This document shows positions 35,939-44,391 of a stretch of 64,000 bases of DNA, one piece after another. How positions within the stretch are numbered: position 1 is the stretch's first letter; every line of letters begins with the position of its first letter. Both the position numbers and the translations under genes were made by a program. The DNA comes from Candidatus Gastranaerophilales bacterium (GTDB lineage: Bacteria; Cyanobacteriota; Vampirovibrionia; Gastranaerophilales; Gastranaerophilaceae): positions 1 through 64,000 of the forward strand of contig CALUYY010000001.1 of NCBI GenBank assembly GCA_944325155.1. Reading direction: 5' to 3'. The notes below the pieces were generated by a model, which searched no databases, was not told the origin of the DNA, and saw only the letters and a program-made list of their open reading frames with translations.

Positions 35939-35965
35939 TAAAGTTTTTTTTAATATTGCCGATAT
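35939..35965 (+). promoter_or_regulatory. sigma-28/sigma-D-type promoter, best match
   Basis: TAAAGTTT (35939-35946), exactly 11 bp, then GCCGATAT (35958-35965). This fits the sigma-D consensus fully and the E. coli FliA consensus at all but the last base. The hydrolase operon starts 36 bp downstream. Confidence 0.85.
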
Positions 35966-36001
35966 ATTTAATTAAGGAAGGCAAAATTTTCAGGAGAAGA
36001 A

Positions 36002-37003
36002 ATGTCATCAGATTATATTATCGGAAATTATACGGTAACGGACAAAAGCACTTTATCTGCGCTGCAAGCTGCAGGTATTACTTCGGATGACAAATTGAAG
36101 CAGGTTGATTTAAACGGGGATAATAAAATATCGGAAGATGAACTTGTTGAATTTGCCGAAGAACTTGACAGTGAAGAAACAAATTCGGCAAATAACAATA
36201 CCCGATTAAATCAATCTCAGGAAGAACTTTTAGAGGAGCAATTGGATATTATTTATTCCCAAATTGCCTACATTGAAGAACATATAGATAAATTAGGCGA
36301 GCAATTAAATCAGGCAAACAACATGATATGCAACGGCCAGTCGTCCGCTCAAGAAACCGATCAAGCCGTTCAAAATGCTTTTAATTTAAGAAACCAGATA
36401 AGCCAGCAAAGATCACAAGTATACAGCCTTTTGGTTCAGGCGGAAAATGCCGTGCAAAATGCGCAAAGATTAGCTGCAAGCAGCGCTTCATACGGAGGTG
36501 CGGTAACGGGCACCGGCATGAATACAATAACCGTTCCCACAAGCGCCGACGCTTCAGGGGTTGCAAACTATGCGCTCCAATTTGACGGCAAGAGCGCGGG
36601 AGAAATGCAATCAATTATGCAAGGCGCAGGCTGTGCATTCCATTCGGGCGCATGGTGTGCGGATTTTGTTACTTTTATAACAAAACAGGTATACGGCAAT
36701 AATACGCCGGGAGATTATGCAAATTCATGTTCAAATACGGCATATTGCCCCACAATCGGCAACTGGGCATCTGAACGAGGGCTTTTAACAACAGATTCAA
36801 GTCAGGTACAGCCCGGAGACTTTATTTTATACGGAAGCCCGGGGAGCTTTTATCATATCGGACTTGTAACATCCGTTAATGCGGATGGCACGGTTAACAC
36901 AATTGAAGGAAACACATCCGATGACAACGGCAACTATACAAACGGTGTTGTCAACCAGCACTCAAACAGAACGGGCTATTACGTTTTAATGCACAGAGCA
37001 TAA
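36002..37003 (+). CDS. modular EF-hand/CHAP peptidoglycan hydrolase
   Basis: A 333-residue leaderless protein. It has an N-terminal module with IIGNYTV at 6-12 and an EF-hand loop at 36-47 (DLNGDNKISEDE), an acidic linker, and a Gln-rich helical hairpin (about 70-155, with NQISQQRSQVYSLLVQAE). After a Ser/Thr linker comes a CHAP domain with C219 and H285. The same N-terminal module in the same register begins three other proteins here that carry different hydrolase ends. It is the first gene of a two-gene operon with a consensus FliA-type promoter. How it reaches the cell wall without a signal peptide is unknown. Confidence 0.85.
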   Translation: MSSDYIIGNYTVTDKSTLSALQAAGITSDDKLKQVDLNGDNKISEDELVEFAEELDSEETNSANNNTRLNQSQEELLEEQLDIIYSQIAYIEEHIDKLGEQLNQANNMICNGQSSAQETDQAVQNAFNLRNQISQQRSQVYSLLVQAENAVQNAQRLAASSASYGGAVTGTGMNTITVPTSADASGVANYALQFDGKSAGEMQSIMQGAGCAFHSGAWCADFVTFITKQVYGNNTPGDYANSCSNTAYCPTIGNWASERGLLTTDSSQVQPGDFILYGSPGSFYHIGLVTSVNADGTVNTIEGNTSDDNGNYTNGVVNQHSNRTGYYVLMHRA

Positions 37004-37021
37004 AAACAATAAGGAAGGTTT

Positions 37022-37963
37022 ATGTCCCCAGAATTTAAAATCGGCAACTTTTTTATACAATCAAAATCTGCATACGAAGTTCTTCAAAAGGCAGGCGTTA
37101 CCGATGATACAAAATTAAAAAAGCTTGATAAAAACAGTGATAATAAAATATCTGAAGATGAGCTTGTATCACTTGATTTTGAAGATGATGAAGAAACGAA
37201 TGAAACAAACAATGAAAACTCAAATTCTTCTTCAACTCAAACGGACAGCTCCGTAATGGATCAGATAAGGCAGTATGACGAAGCCAATCTCCAATTGGAA
37301 ACGCAGCTGAATCAATTGTATTCCCAAATGTCAACCGCTGCCGACTTTGAAGAAATGCAAAGTTACCAATCAAGCATTGATTCAATACAAAACCAAATTG
37401 ACAATAACAGAAAACAGGTCTATAACCTTCTTGTTCAGGCCGAAGGCGGCGCTCAAGGGGCAACAGGCACGGCCGGAAGGGGTTCAATCGGCGGCGGCTC
37501 AAGCGAATTCGGCAACGCCGTTGCAAGCATTGCGCAATCCTTTGTCGGTAAATTAAGCGAAGCGGACGGCAGTTATCTTCAGGTAACGGGCGGCAGAGCC
37601 GAGCATTGGTGCGCCGACTTTGTAACTTATGTCGTTACAAAAGCATGTGAACAAACGGGTAAATCTCTAAACGGGTTCGGTTCTCCCGCAGTTGCAAACT
37701 TAAGAGCCTGGGGCGAAGCAAACGGATGTTACGGAAGCATTGACGGCATGAGCGCCGAGCAAAAAGCAAACTGGATTGTAAATAACGTCAAGCCCGGCGA
37801 TGTTATGATTATGCAAAATAATTCTTCTCATACCGGTATTGTTACAAAAGTATACTCTGACGGCAGTTTTGACACGGTTGAAGGAAATACATCCGACCAA
37901 TGCTTAAATCGTCATTACAGCGCAACGGAAGCAAGGGTTTCGGGGTTTGTTTTAATTACTTAA
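37022..37963 (+). CDS. modular EF-hand/CHAP peptidoglycan hydrolase, second gene
   Basis: A 313-residue leaderless protein 18 bp behind the previous gene, with GGAAGG before the ATG. The N-terminal module matches its neighbour position for position (FKIGNFFI, EF-hand loop 36-47, DKNSDNKISEDE). The helical hairpin carries NQIDNNRKQVYNLLVQAE. The CHAP domain is a different subtype, with a longer insert between C197 (HWCADFV) and H270 (SHTGIV). The two products may cut different bonds or strains of peptidoglycan. Its last 4 bp overlap the convergent dGTPase-like gene. Confidence 0.85.
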   Translation: MSPEFKIGNFFIQSKSAYEVLQKAGVTDDTKLKKLDKNSDNKISEDELVSLDFEDDEETNETNNENSNSSSTQTDSSVMDQIRQYDEANLQLETQLNQLYSQMSTAADFEEMQSYQSSIDSIQNQIDNNRKQVYNLLVQAEGGAQGATGTAGRGSIGGGSSEFGNAVASIAQSFVGKLSEADGSYLQVTGGRAEHWCADFVTYVVTKACEQTGKSLNGFGSPAVANLRAWGEANGCYGSIDGMSAEQKANWIVNNVKPGDVMIMQNNSSHTGIVTKVYSDGSFDTVEGNTSDQCLNRHYSATEARVSGFVLIT

Positions 37964-39216
37964 AACGTTATTATTTCATTAAACATTTTTATTGAATAGC
38001 TGTCTGTCATGCCTGATATAAAATCAATTACGGCAGTTAAGTAATCTTTTTTTGAATTAATGTCATAAATTGTTTCATTTAAGAATTTTTTATTGTGTTT
38101 TTCTTCAACCGATTGTGCGTTTGAATATTTTAAAAGCCAGTCGCTGAATGTTGAACACAATAAAGGATAAAATTGTTCATCGCATTTTATTTTATAAATT
38201 GTATCCACGCCTTCATAATAGGATGAAAGAGTATTAAAAATCGTATTTATAATAAGTTTTGCATAGTCATGGAATGTGGTTAGTCTTTTATGGTTATATA
38301 TATTTTTATAGTTAAAATCTTTGATTAATTTCATTATTTGAAAATAATCTTTTGAAAAACACAAACCTGTATCGGGGCTTGAATTTTTGCATAAATCAAT
38401 CGTAAATAAATGTACAAGCGTACTTGTATTTATATCGGTTAATTTTTTATGACCGAATAATTCTCTTATAATCGATTCAAATTCGGTTTTTTGTTCTTCG
38501 GATAATATTTTCTTTGAAAGCGCATCTTCAATATCTCTGCCTAAATATGCAATTTTATCCGCAATTTTGACAACAAGCCCTTCCCAGCTGTAGCTTTGAT
38601 ATTGATTTGCACATTCGATTTTCTCCAAATCTATAAAATCATTTCTCGGGATAAGTCCGTTTTCGTCAACTTCGCCGCAATGACAAATAATTCCGTCTCT
38701 TACCGCATAAGTTAAATTTAAATTTCTTTCATATCCTTCATAATCGGGCAGCGTTTCAATTTTATCTATAAACCTTAAAGAATTTTTTTCATGCCAGAAA
38801 TTATCGCCGATACCGTTTTTTATAATTATATCTTTTATGATATATTCCCCCGTATGCCCGAAAGGCGAATGCCCCAAATCATGCCCTGTTGCAATTGCCC
38901 TAACCAGCTCCGTATTTAACCCCATACATCTTGCAATAGCTTCGGCGGCGGATGAAACATGGTTTACATGTTCTATTCTTGTGCAGATATGGTCGTTATT
39001 TGTTGCAAAAAAGACTTGGGTCTTATGTTTTAGCCTTCTGTATGCGTTAGAATATAAAATTCTGTGGTAATCTCTTTCAAAAGGGCTTCTTATATCATCG
39101 TCTTTTCTGTATATAATCTGAAGCCTTGAAGTTGCATTTTTATATTTGGGGTTTTCTTTAAACATTTTAAAATCAGCAAACTGATTTTCAATGATTTTTG
39201 ATACGGTCGTGCTCAT
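37960..39216 (-). CDS. dgt: dGTPase-like HD phosphohydrolase
   Basis: A 418-residue protein of the deoxyguanosinetriphosphate triphosphohydrolase family, which hydrolyses dNTPs to nucleoside and triphosphate. The N-terminal signature FERDYHRILYSNAYRRL precedes the metal site: H83 (RIEHVNHV), H112-D113 (GHDLGHSPFGH) and a distal Asp in KIADKIAYLGRDIEDAL. The substrate preference cannot be read from sequence. Confidence 0.9.
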   Translation of the reverse strand: MSTTVSKIIENQFADFKMFKENPKYKNATSRLQIIYRKDDDIRSPFERDYHRILYSNAYRRLKHKTQVFFATNNDHICTRIEHVNHVSSAAEAIARCMGLNTELVRAIATGHDLGHSPFGHTGEYIIKDIIIKNGIGDNFWHEKNSLRFIDKIETLPDYEGYERNLNLTYAVRDGIICHCGEVDENGLIPRNDFIDLEKIECANQYQSYSWEGLVVKIADKIAYLGRDIEDALSKKILSEEQKTEFESIIRELFGHKKLTDINTSTLVHLFTIDLCKNSSPDTGLCFSKDYFQIMKLIKDFNYKNIYNHKRLTTFHDYAKLIINTIFNTLSSYYEGVDTIYKIKCDEQFYPLLCSTFSDWLLKYSNAQSVEEKHNKKFLNETIYDINSKKDYLTAVIDFISGMTDSYSIKMFNEIITF

Positions 39217-39252
39217 AGTGTTTATTTTAAACTAAAAGGCTTATATTGAAAA

Positions 39253-42162
39253 CTAAACGTTAACAACTTCGCCCAAAGAGTTGATATAATTTTTTTGGTT
39301 ATTTACCGTATCCGGGCTTGCAAGAATTGAATATACGGGTTTATTTGAGAATATGTGGCGTGCCGCATCCATAATATCTTGTTTTGTAATTTTATCTATC
39401 GCTTTAACGTATTCATCTATTCTTCTTAAACCGTAAGGCTGTGTTAAATTCATTGATATTAAATCGGTTGCACTTGCAGGCAGCTCCATTTGCGCTGCAA
39501 TATTTTGCTTTAATGTCATTTTTGCCGCTTCTAGTTCTTCGTCCGTTACATATTCTGTCATTAATCTGTCCGTGTGCGCCTTAAACCCGTCTAAACATTT
39601 TTGCAGGTTATCATATTTAATGTCGTTTTGTTTCTTATCATCTGTTGTAGATAAAATTCCAAGCGTTAATATGCCCGAGTCTTCAAATGATTGAATTTGG
39701 CTTGATACCCTGTATGCAAGTTTTTGTTTTTCTCTTAAATCCTGAAAGAGCCTTGAACTTGGAGTTGACCCCAGAATTGTATTTAGAAGTTCAAATTTAA
39801 TTTCGTCTTCTATGTTTCCGGAAATTTTAAACGAATAGTTTTTATATATCTGCGCCTGATTTCTTTCTTCGGTATCCAAAAGAACCACCTCTTTTTTATT
39901 CGGAACATATGATTGCATAAGTAAGGGTTCTTTTGTTTTAAATGTTACATTTTGGGTTGTGATATCGGCAATAAGACTGTTTTTTAGTTCGGGATGTTTT
40001 GATACGGGTGCGCTTACAACAAAATTAGATGAAGAATTAAATATTAAATTATTGTAGTGATTCATTACATCATCCAGTGTTAAAGTTTCCAAACCCTTTA
40101 AAATTTGTTTCGGCGAAGGGAAATATCTGCCGAATAATCTTGCAAGAAGATTGGTTGAAGCGTCTTTTTTCATTGATTGGCAATATGTTCTTATTTTGTT
40201 TACGGCCGCATCAAAATCCGCTTGGGTAAATCTCGGTGCATAAATTGCCTCTTTCATTGTTCTTATTGCATCTGATGTATTTGTATACAGAGAATTTGCA
40301 ACGGTATGAATTTGAAAAGCATTTGTATTAACGTCATAATCAACGGAATTTAATGTCGCCTGTTTTGACATATCCGCTTTTGATTTATATCTGCTTCCGT
40401 CATTTAAAATCTGTGTCAGAACATATGAACATGCAGGGTTATCGGGGATTATGTTTTTGCAGGTTAATCTCCAGTCAAAATAGCAATTCTCGGAATCATA
40501 ATCGTTTATTGAAAGCGTTGAATTATCGCTCAGCGTATATTGTTCTATTTTATCCGTCGAAACTTTTCTTCCCGTAAAAGATAAATTGTTTAATTTTGCG
40601 GAGTATGCGCTTTTATTGTAGTTGGCCCGGATTTCATCGGCCGTCATATTATAAGGATGAACAACCGCAACAGACATTTTATTAAAATCCATATATTTGT
40701 TTGCGGCTTGGACAATGTCATTCGGGGTTAAATTTTCAATTATTTTTTTATATTCAGATATATTTGAAAAATCACCCGATAACAGCGTGCTTCCTATTGT
40801 ATCTGTTATGGTTTCCGAATTTTCAAAGTTGGATGCAAGCCCTTTTAAAAGCGTGTTTTTTATAATTGTCATCTCTTCATTTGTGGGCGGGTTATAATCA
40901 AGCGATTTTACCGCTTCATAAAATTTATCCAGCGCTTTTGAATCATCGCCCCCTTGTGTTGCAAATTGATAAATTATTGCTTTCGGGTCCGTATCTTTAA
41001 GCCCGACTTTTTGCATATCATAGTCGCCAAGCGCATATATTGAATTCAGACTTTGTGATAATCTTGATGAATTATTGCCCAGAAGCAATAACCCTAATGC
41101 CCCAAGTGAAATTGAATCTTTTGTATTTGATGGCACGGGGCCCGAGAATGCGCAAAAGACATTTGTTGAAGCGTCATTAGGCGAAATATAATCCGCTCTT
41201 ATTGATTTTTGAATGGGGGTAAGCGTTTCTTTTGTTCTTTTTGCTTCAGCATTTTGAACGGGCGGAGTTACAAAGCTTTTTGATATTAAATCGATAGCAT
41301 AATTAGGGTCAAAATCACCCGTTAAAACCGTATACATATTATCGGGGGTAAAGTGGTTTTTCCAATGGTTATAAACATCATCCCTCGTTATATTATTTAC
41401 CGTTTCAATTGATCCTGCAACGAGGTTTTCAGATGTTGAATTTATTTGAAAAAGATTTTTAATTAAAGTATTCAGCGCAACCGATGATATATCATCATTT
41501 ACCATGCTGATTTCGGAGGTTACGGGTCCTTTTTCTTTTTCAACCATTTCTTCCGGGAACGTAGGATTAACGAGCATATCAGAATGCATTTTAATTATTT
41601 TATCCAAAGATGTATTATCAATAACGGGTGAAGATATATAAAAATCCGTTACCGCATAATCAGTTGAAGCGTTTGTTGAAGCGCCGAGTTTGCCGACTTC
41701 TTTAAAAAACGAGCCGGGTGCCATATTTTTGCTGCCGTTAAAGACATTGTGTTCGTTAAAGTGGCTGATTCCTCTGTTTCTGTCGTTTTCATTCATAGAC
41801 CCCGCATCAACAAAAGTTTTAATTATTGTCGTTGAATCTTTTCTCGGCATTAAAACAACGGTTTGCCCGTTTTTTAAGGTGTATCTGTACATATTATCGC
41901 CGTAAGGCGTTTTTTCAACATCCTTTAGTGTCCATGAGCCGTCATCAGCCCCGGTTTGGATGTTTGGAGGGATTACTTGTGCAGGATTATTTGTATTTTG
42001 CGTGTTGTTTAAATAATAACCGTTAGGATATGAAAAATTAAGCGTGCCAAAATCTCCGCCATATTGCCGGACGGGCGGTGTTTGAAAGGTCGTTGCCAAT
42101 GTTTGGTACGGGTAATTATATGCCTGATAGACGGGCATTTGTATAGTATTATTCACACGCAT
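39253..42162 (-). CDS. large M16-family metallopeptidase
   Basis: A 969-residue protein made of two M16 halves. The first half has the inverted zinc motif H134-F-N-E137-H138. The second half carries an R-x6-YxVSS-like segment (KLAYRVSSQ) and no zinc site, as usual. I start at ATG 42162, seven bases after AGGA, rather than at a TTG six codons earlier. The first 80 residues are Tyr/Asn/Pro-rich, without a signal peptide. Near residue 525, between the halves, LNNLSFTGRKV resembles the short F-x-G/K leader on other proteins. M16 enzymes degrade or process short peptides. Confidence 0.85.
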   Translation of the reverse strand: MRVNNTIQMPVYQAYNYPYQTLATTFQTPPVRQYGGDFGTLNFSYPNGYYLNNTQNTNNPAQVIPPNIQTGADDGSWTLKDVEKTPYGDNMYRYTLKNGQTVVLMPRKDSTTIIKTFVDAGSMNENDRNRGISHFNEHNVFNGSKNMAPGSFFKEVGKLGASTNASTDYAVTDFYISSPVIDNTSLDKIIKMHSDMLVNPTFPEEMVEKEKGPVTSEISMVNDDISSVALNTLIKNLFQINSTSENLVAGSIETVNNITRDDVYNHWKNHFTPDNMYTVLTGDFDPNYAIDLISKSFVTPPVQNAEAKRTKETLTPIQKSIRADYISPNDASTNVFCAFSGPVPSNTKDSISLGALGLLLLGNNSSRLSQSLNSIYALGDYDMQKVGLKDTDPKAIIYQFATQGGDDSKALDKFYEAVKSLDYNPPTNEEMTIIKNTLLKGLASNFENSETITDTIGSTLLSGDFSNISEYKKIIENLTPNDIVQAANKYMDFNKMSVAVVHPYNMTADEIRANYNKSAYSAKLNNLSFTGRKVSTDKIEQYTLSDNSTLSINDYDSENCYFDWRLTCKNIIPDNPACSYVLTQILNDGSRYKSKADMSKQATLNSVDYDVNTNAFQIHTVANSLYTNTSDAIRTMKEAIYAPRFTQADFDAAVNKIRTYCQSMKKDASTNLLARLFGRYFPSPKQILKGLETLTLDDVMNHYNNLIFNSSSNFVVSAPVSKHPELKNSLIADITTQNVTFKTKEPLLMQSYVPNKKEVVLLDTEERNQAQIYKNYSFKISGNIEDEIKFELLNTILGSTPSSRLFQDLREKQKLAYRVSSQIQSFEDSGILTLGILSTTDDKKQNDIKYDNLQKCLDGFKAHTDRLMTEYVTDEELEAAKMTLKQNIAAQMELPASATDLISMNLTQPYGLRRIDEYVKAIDKITKQDIMDAARHIFSNKPVYSILASPDTVNNQKNYINSLGEVVNV

Positions 42163-42301
42163 AAATTTTTCCTGATACAAATACTAAAATAAAAACAGCT
42201 AAAAACTTGCTTAAATTTAACTTAATTTAAATTTATGTTACAAAATAAATTTATTTAATGTATTATTTTATTGTCTGAAAGCTATCTAAAAGGAATAATT
42301 T

Positions 42302-43357
42302 ATGGTAATAAAAGAAAAAGTTATAGGAATCCCGAGAGCCTTAATTTATTATAACTATATTCCTTTTCTTGCAGGCTTTTTTACCAAATTAGGCTTCGAG
42401 ATAATTTATTCGGATTTAACAACCAAAAAAACTTTATCGGAAGGTGCTTCTTTGGTTGTAACAGAAACCTGTCTTCCGATAAAAGTTTATGTCGGGCATG
42501 TTTTAAATTTAATTGAAAAAGGCGTTAAGAACATTTTTGTTCCCTCAATTCAATCGGTCGGATATAAAATTTATAACTGTTCAAAAATAAGAGGACTTCC
42601 CGATTTAATCAGAAATGTCGTTAAAGGCGATTATAATATTATTGAAGCCACTCTTGATAAGTCGGAAAAAAATTTGGGATTAATCGAATTTTTAAAACAA
42701 GCGGTTGAACCCTTTGGAATTACAAGTGATGAAGAAATTTATTCGGCACTTAAATACGGTTTTATTCAATATAACAACTTTAAAGTAATGGTTCAGCATA
42801 ATATGCCTTTTGATACCGCTTTTAATAACGCACTTAAAGGAAAAGTGGTTATTAATCAACAAGAAGAAGAAAAAGAAATAAATGTTGCCCTTATATCGCA
42901 CGGGTATAATATTTATGACAAAAGAGTCTGCATGGATGTATTTAAGAAACTGGATTCTCTGGGCGTTAAGGTTCATAGCGCCTACAATTTAACGGATGAC
43001 CAGCTAAAAGACGGAATGAGCGCATTAAATGTGGATTTATACTGGGCAAATCAGCTTGAAATGTCCGGAGCGGCAGGGTATTATTTAAGATCGCTGGACA
43101 TTGACGGTATTATAACAATTACTGCTTTTGGCTGCGGACCGGATTCTTTGATGATAGAAGATATTAACAGAAAAGCCAAAAACTTTAATAAACCTTTGCT
43201 TAATTTAACAATAGATGAACACACGGGCGAAGCGGGGTTTGTTACAAGATTGGAAGCATTCTGCGATATGCTTTACAGAAAAAAACGTGCGTATAAAGCT
43301 GAAAATAAAGAGGAAATTATAGTTCCCGTTGATGATTATACGATTAATTTAAGATAA
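42302..43357 (+). CDS. DUF2229-type protein related to acyl-CoA dehydratase activases
   Basis: A 351-residue protein beginning VIGIPRALIYYNYIPFLAGF, a hallmark of the DUF2229 group. In many anaerobes this unit is fused to BadF-type activator domains and an HgdB-like part. Cysteines that could bind a cluster occur in TETCLPIKVYVGH, NCSKIRGLP and FGCGPDSLM. Here it is a separate gene, and the activator homologue is 7 kb away at 34269. The reaction is unknown. The 3' end overlaps the NagA-like gene by 22 bp. Confidence 0.8.
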   Translation: MVIKEKVIGIPRALIYYNYIPFLAGFFTKLGFEIIYSDLTTKKTLSEGASLVVTETCLPIKVYVGHVLNLIEKGVKNIFVPSIQSVGYKIYNCSKIRGLPDLIRNVVKGDYNIIEATLDKSEKNLGLIEFLKQAVEPFGITSDEEIYSALKYGFIQYNNFKVMVQHNMPFDTAFNNALKGKVVINQQEEEKEINVALISHGYNIYDKRVCMDVFKKLDSLGVKVHSAYNLTDDQLKDGMSALNVDLYWANQLEMSGAAGYYLRSLDIDGIITITAFGCGPDSLMIEDINRKAKNFNKPLLNLTIDEHTGEAGFVTRLEAFCDMLYRKKRAYKAENKEEIIVPVDDYTINLR

Positions 43358-44211
43358 TCAACCACATTTTCATATACAAGTTTTTTTGAAACTTCTATCG
43401 GCAAAATTCCCGTTTTATCAAGATTTTGTATAATATCCGGTAAAAACATGACAGAACCCGCAAGCGTTCCTTTATCATCAACCCCGCCTTTATAGATTTT
43501 TTTACCGCAAAAAGTTATATAATCCAAATTGCTTTTTGCTAAAGGAATGGCGTCTGAAATTAAAATAATTTTACTTAAATCTTTTATTTTAAAAGTAAGT
43601 TTTAATAAATCGGGGATAACATGTTTTGTGTCTGCTATAAGTTCAATGTATATATTTTTATCTAAAAGAGCAGATAAACAAAGTGTTTCTTTTTTATGCG
43701 ATATATCATCCATTGCGTTAAATAAATGCGTAATGCCGTCCGCATTTTTTATTTCATTCATTGTTGTGTGTCCGAAATGAACTTTTATATTTTTTGATTT
43801 TAAATAATTAACTAAATCATTATTATCTTTTTCGCCTATCGTAACGATTTTTACAATGTCTTCACTATCTTTTACAAGGTTAATAAAATTGCTTTTATCC
43901 GGTTTTAAAAAATAATCTTTATTTTGTATTCCGGGCTTATTTTTATCAAGAAACGTTCCTTCAAGGTTAGCGCCTATTATTTTTGTTATATTGCGCATTT
44001 TATCCGTCTTTTGTTTAACTTCTTTTATAATTGATAATTTTTCATAAATTCTGTCGGGAATATCACCCGTTAAAGCGGGACAAATTGCGTAAAGACCGGA
44101 AATATACGCTTGGGATAAAAAATCCATATAATCATTTTGATTTGCATTATCAAAATTAATTCCAAACCCGCCATGGATATGAATATCGATTACTTTTATA
44201 TTTTCTTTCAT
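43336..44211 (-). CDS. N-acetylglucosamine-6-phosphate deacetylase-like amidohydrolase
   Basis: A 291-residue amidohydrolase whose motifs follow NagA order: DIHIHGGFG (H11, H13), NLEGTFLDKNKPG (metal-binding Glu), HFGHTTMNE, THLFNAMDD, ELIADTKHV, LISDAIPL and GTLAGSV. NagA removes acetate from GlcNAc-6-phosphate released from recycled peptidoglycan or amino sugars. It is about 90 residues shorter than usual because the N-terminal beta-sandwich part is missing; translation starts almost at the barrel. No nagB or transporter is adjacent. Confidence 0.8.
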   Translation of the reverse strand: MKENIKVIDIHIHGGFGINFDNANQNDYMDFLSQAYISGLYAICPALTGDIPDRIYEKLSIIKEVKQKTDKMRNITKIIGANLEGTFLDKNKPGIQNKDYFLKPDKSNFINLVKDSEDIVKIVTIGEKDNNDLVNYLKSKNIKVHFGHTTMNEIKNADGITHLFNAMDDISHKKETLCLSALLDKNIYIELIADTKHVIPDLLKLTFKIKDLSKIILISDAIPLAKSNLDYITFCGKKIYKGGVDDKGTLAGSVMFLPDIIQNLDKTGILPIEVSKKLVYENVVDYLKLIV

Positions 44212-44292
44212 AAATTTAATTATAAATTCTTTGACTTTTTATGTAAAATCATTAAACCCAAAATGTTGATATATAGGGTATTTTGCCTTTAA

Positions 44293-44311
44293 TTGTTAAC
44301 AAATGTAAAGC
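44293..44311. repeat. 19-bp element, copy 2
   Basis: An exact repeat of 17818-17836 (TTGTTAACAAATGTAAAGC). It ends 17 bp before the -35 of the next promoter. A 13-bp core, ACATTTGTTAACA, recurs in the other orientation at 47940-47952. Confidence 0.7.
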
Positions 44312-44328
44312 CATTTTTCTGTAATTTC

Positions 44329-44356
44329 TAAAGTCCGGTTTTTAAATTGACGATAT
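44329..44356 (+). promoter_or_regulatory. sigma-28-like promoter
   Basis: TAAAGTCC (44329-44336), 12 bp, then GACGATAT (44349-44356): 6/8 and 7/8 matches. The start codon at 44392 is 36 bp downstream, the same distance as at 35965-36002. Confidence 0.6.
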
Positions 44357-44391
44357 TGTTTACATAAATAAAGCTTATGGAGGCTTTAACT

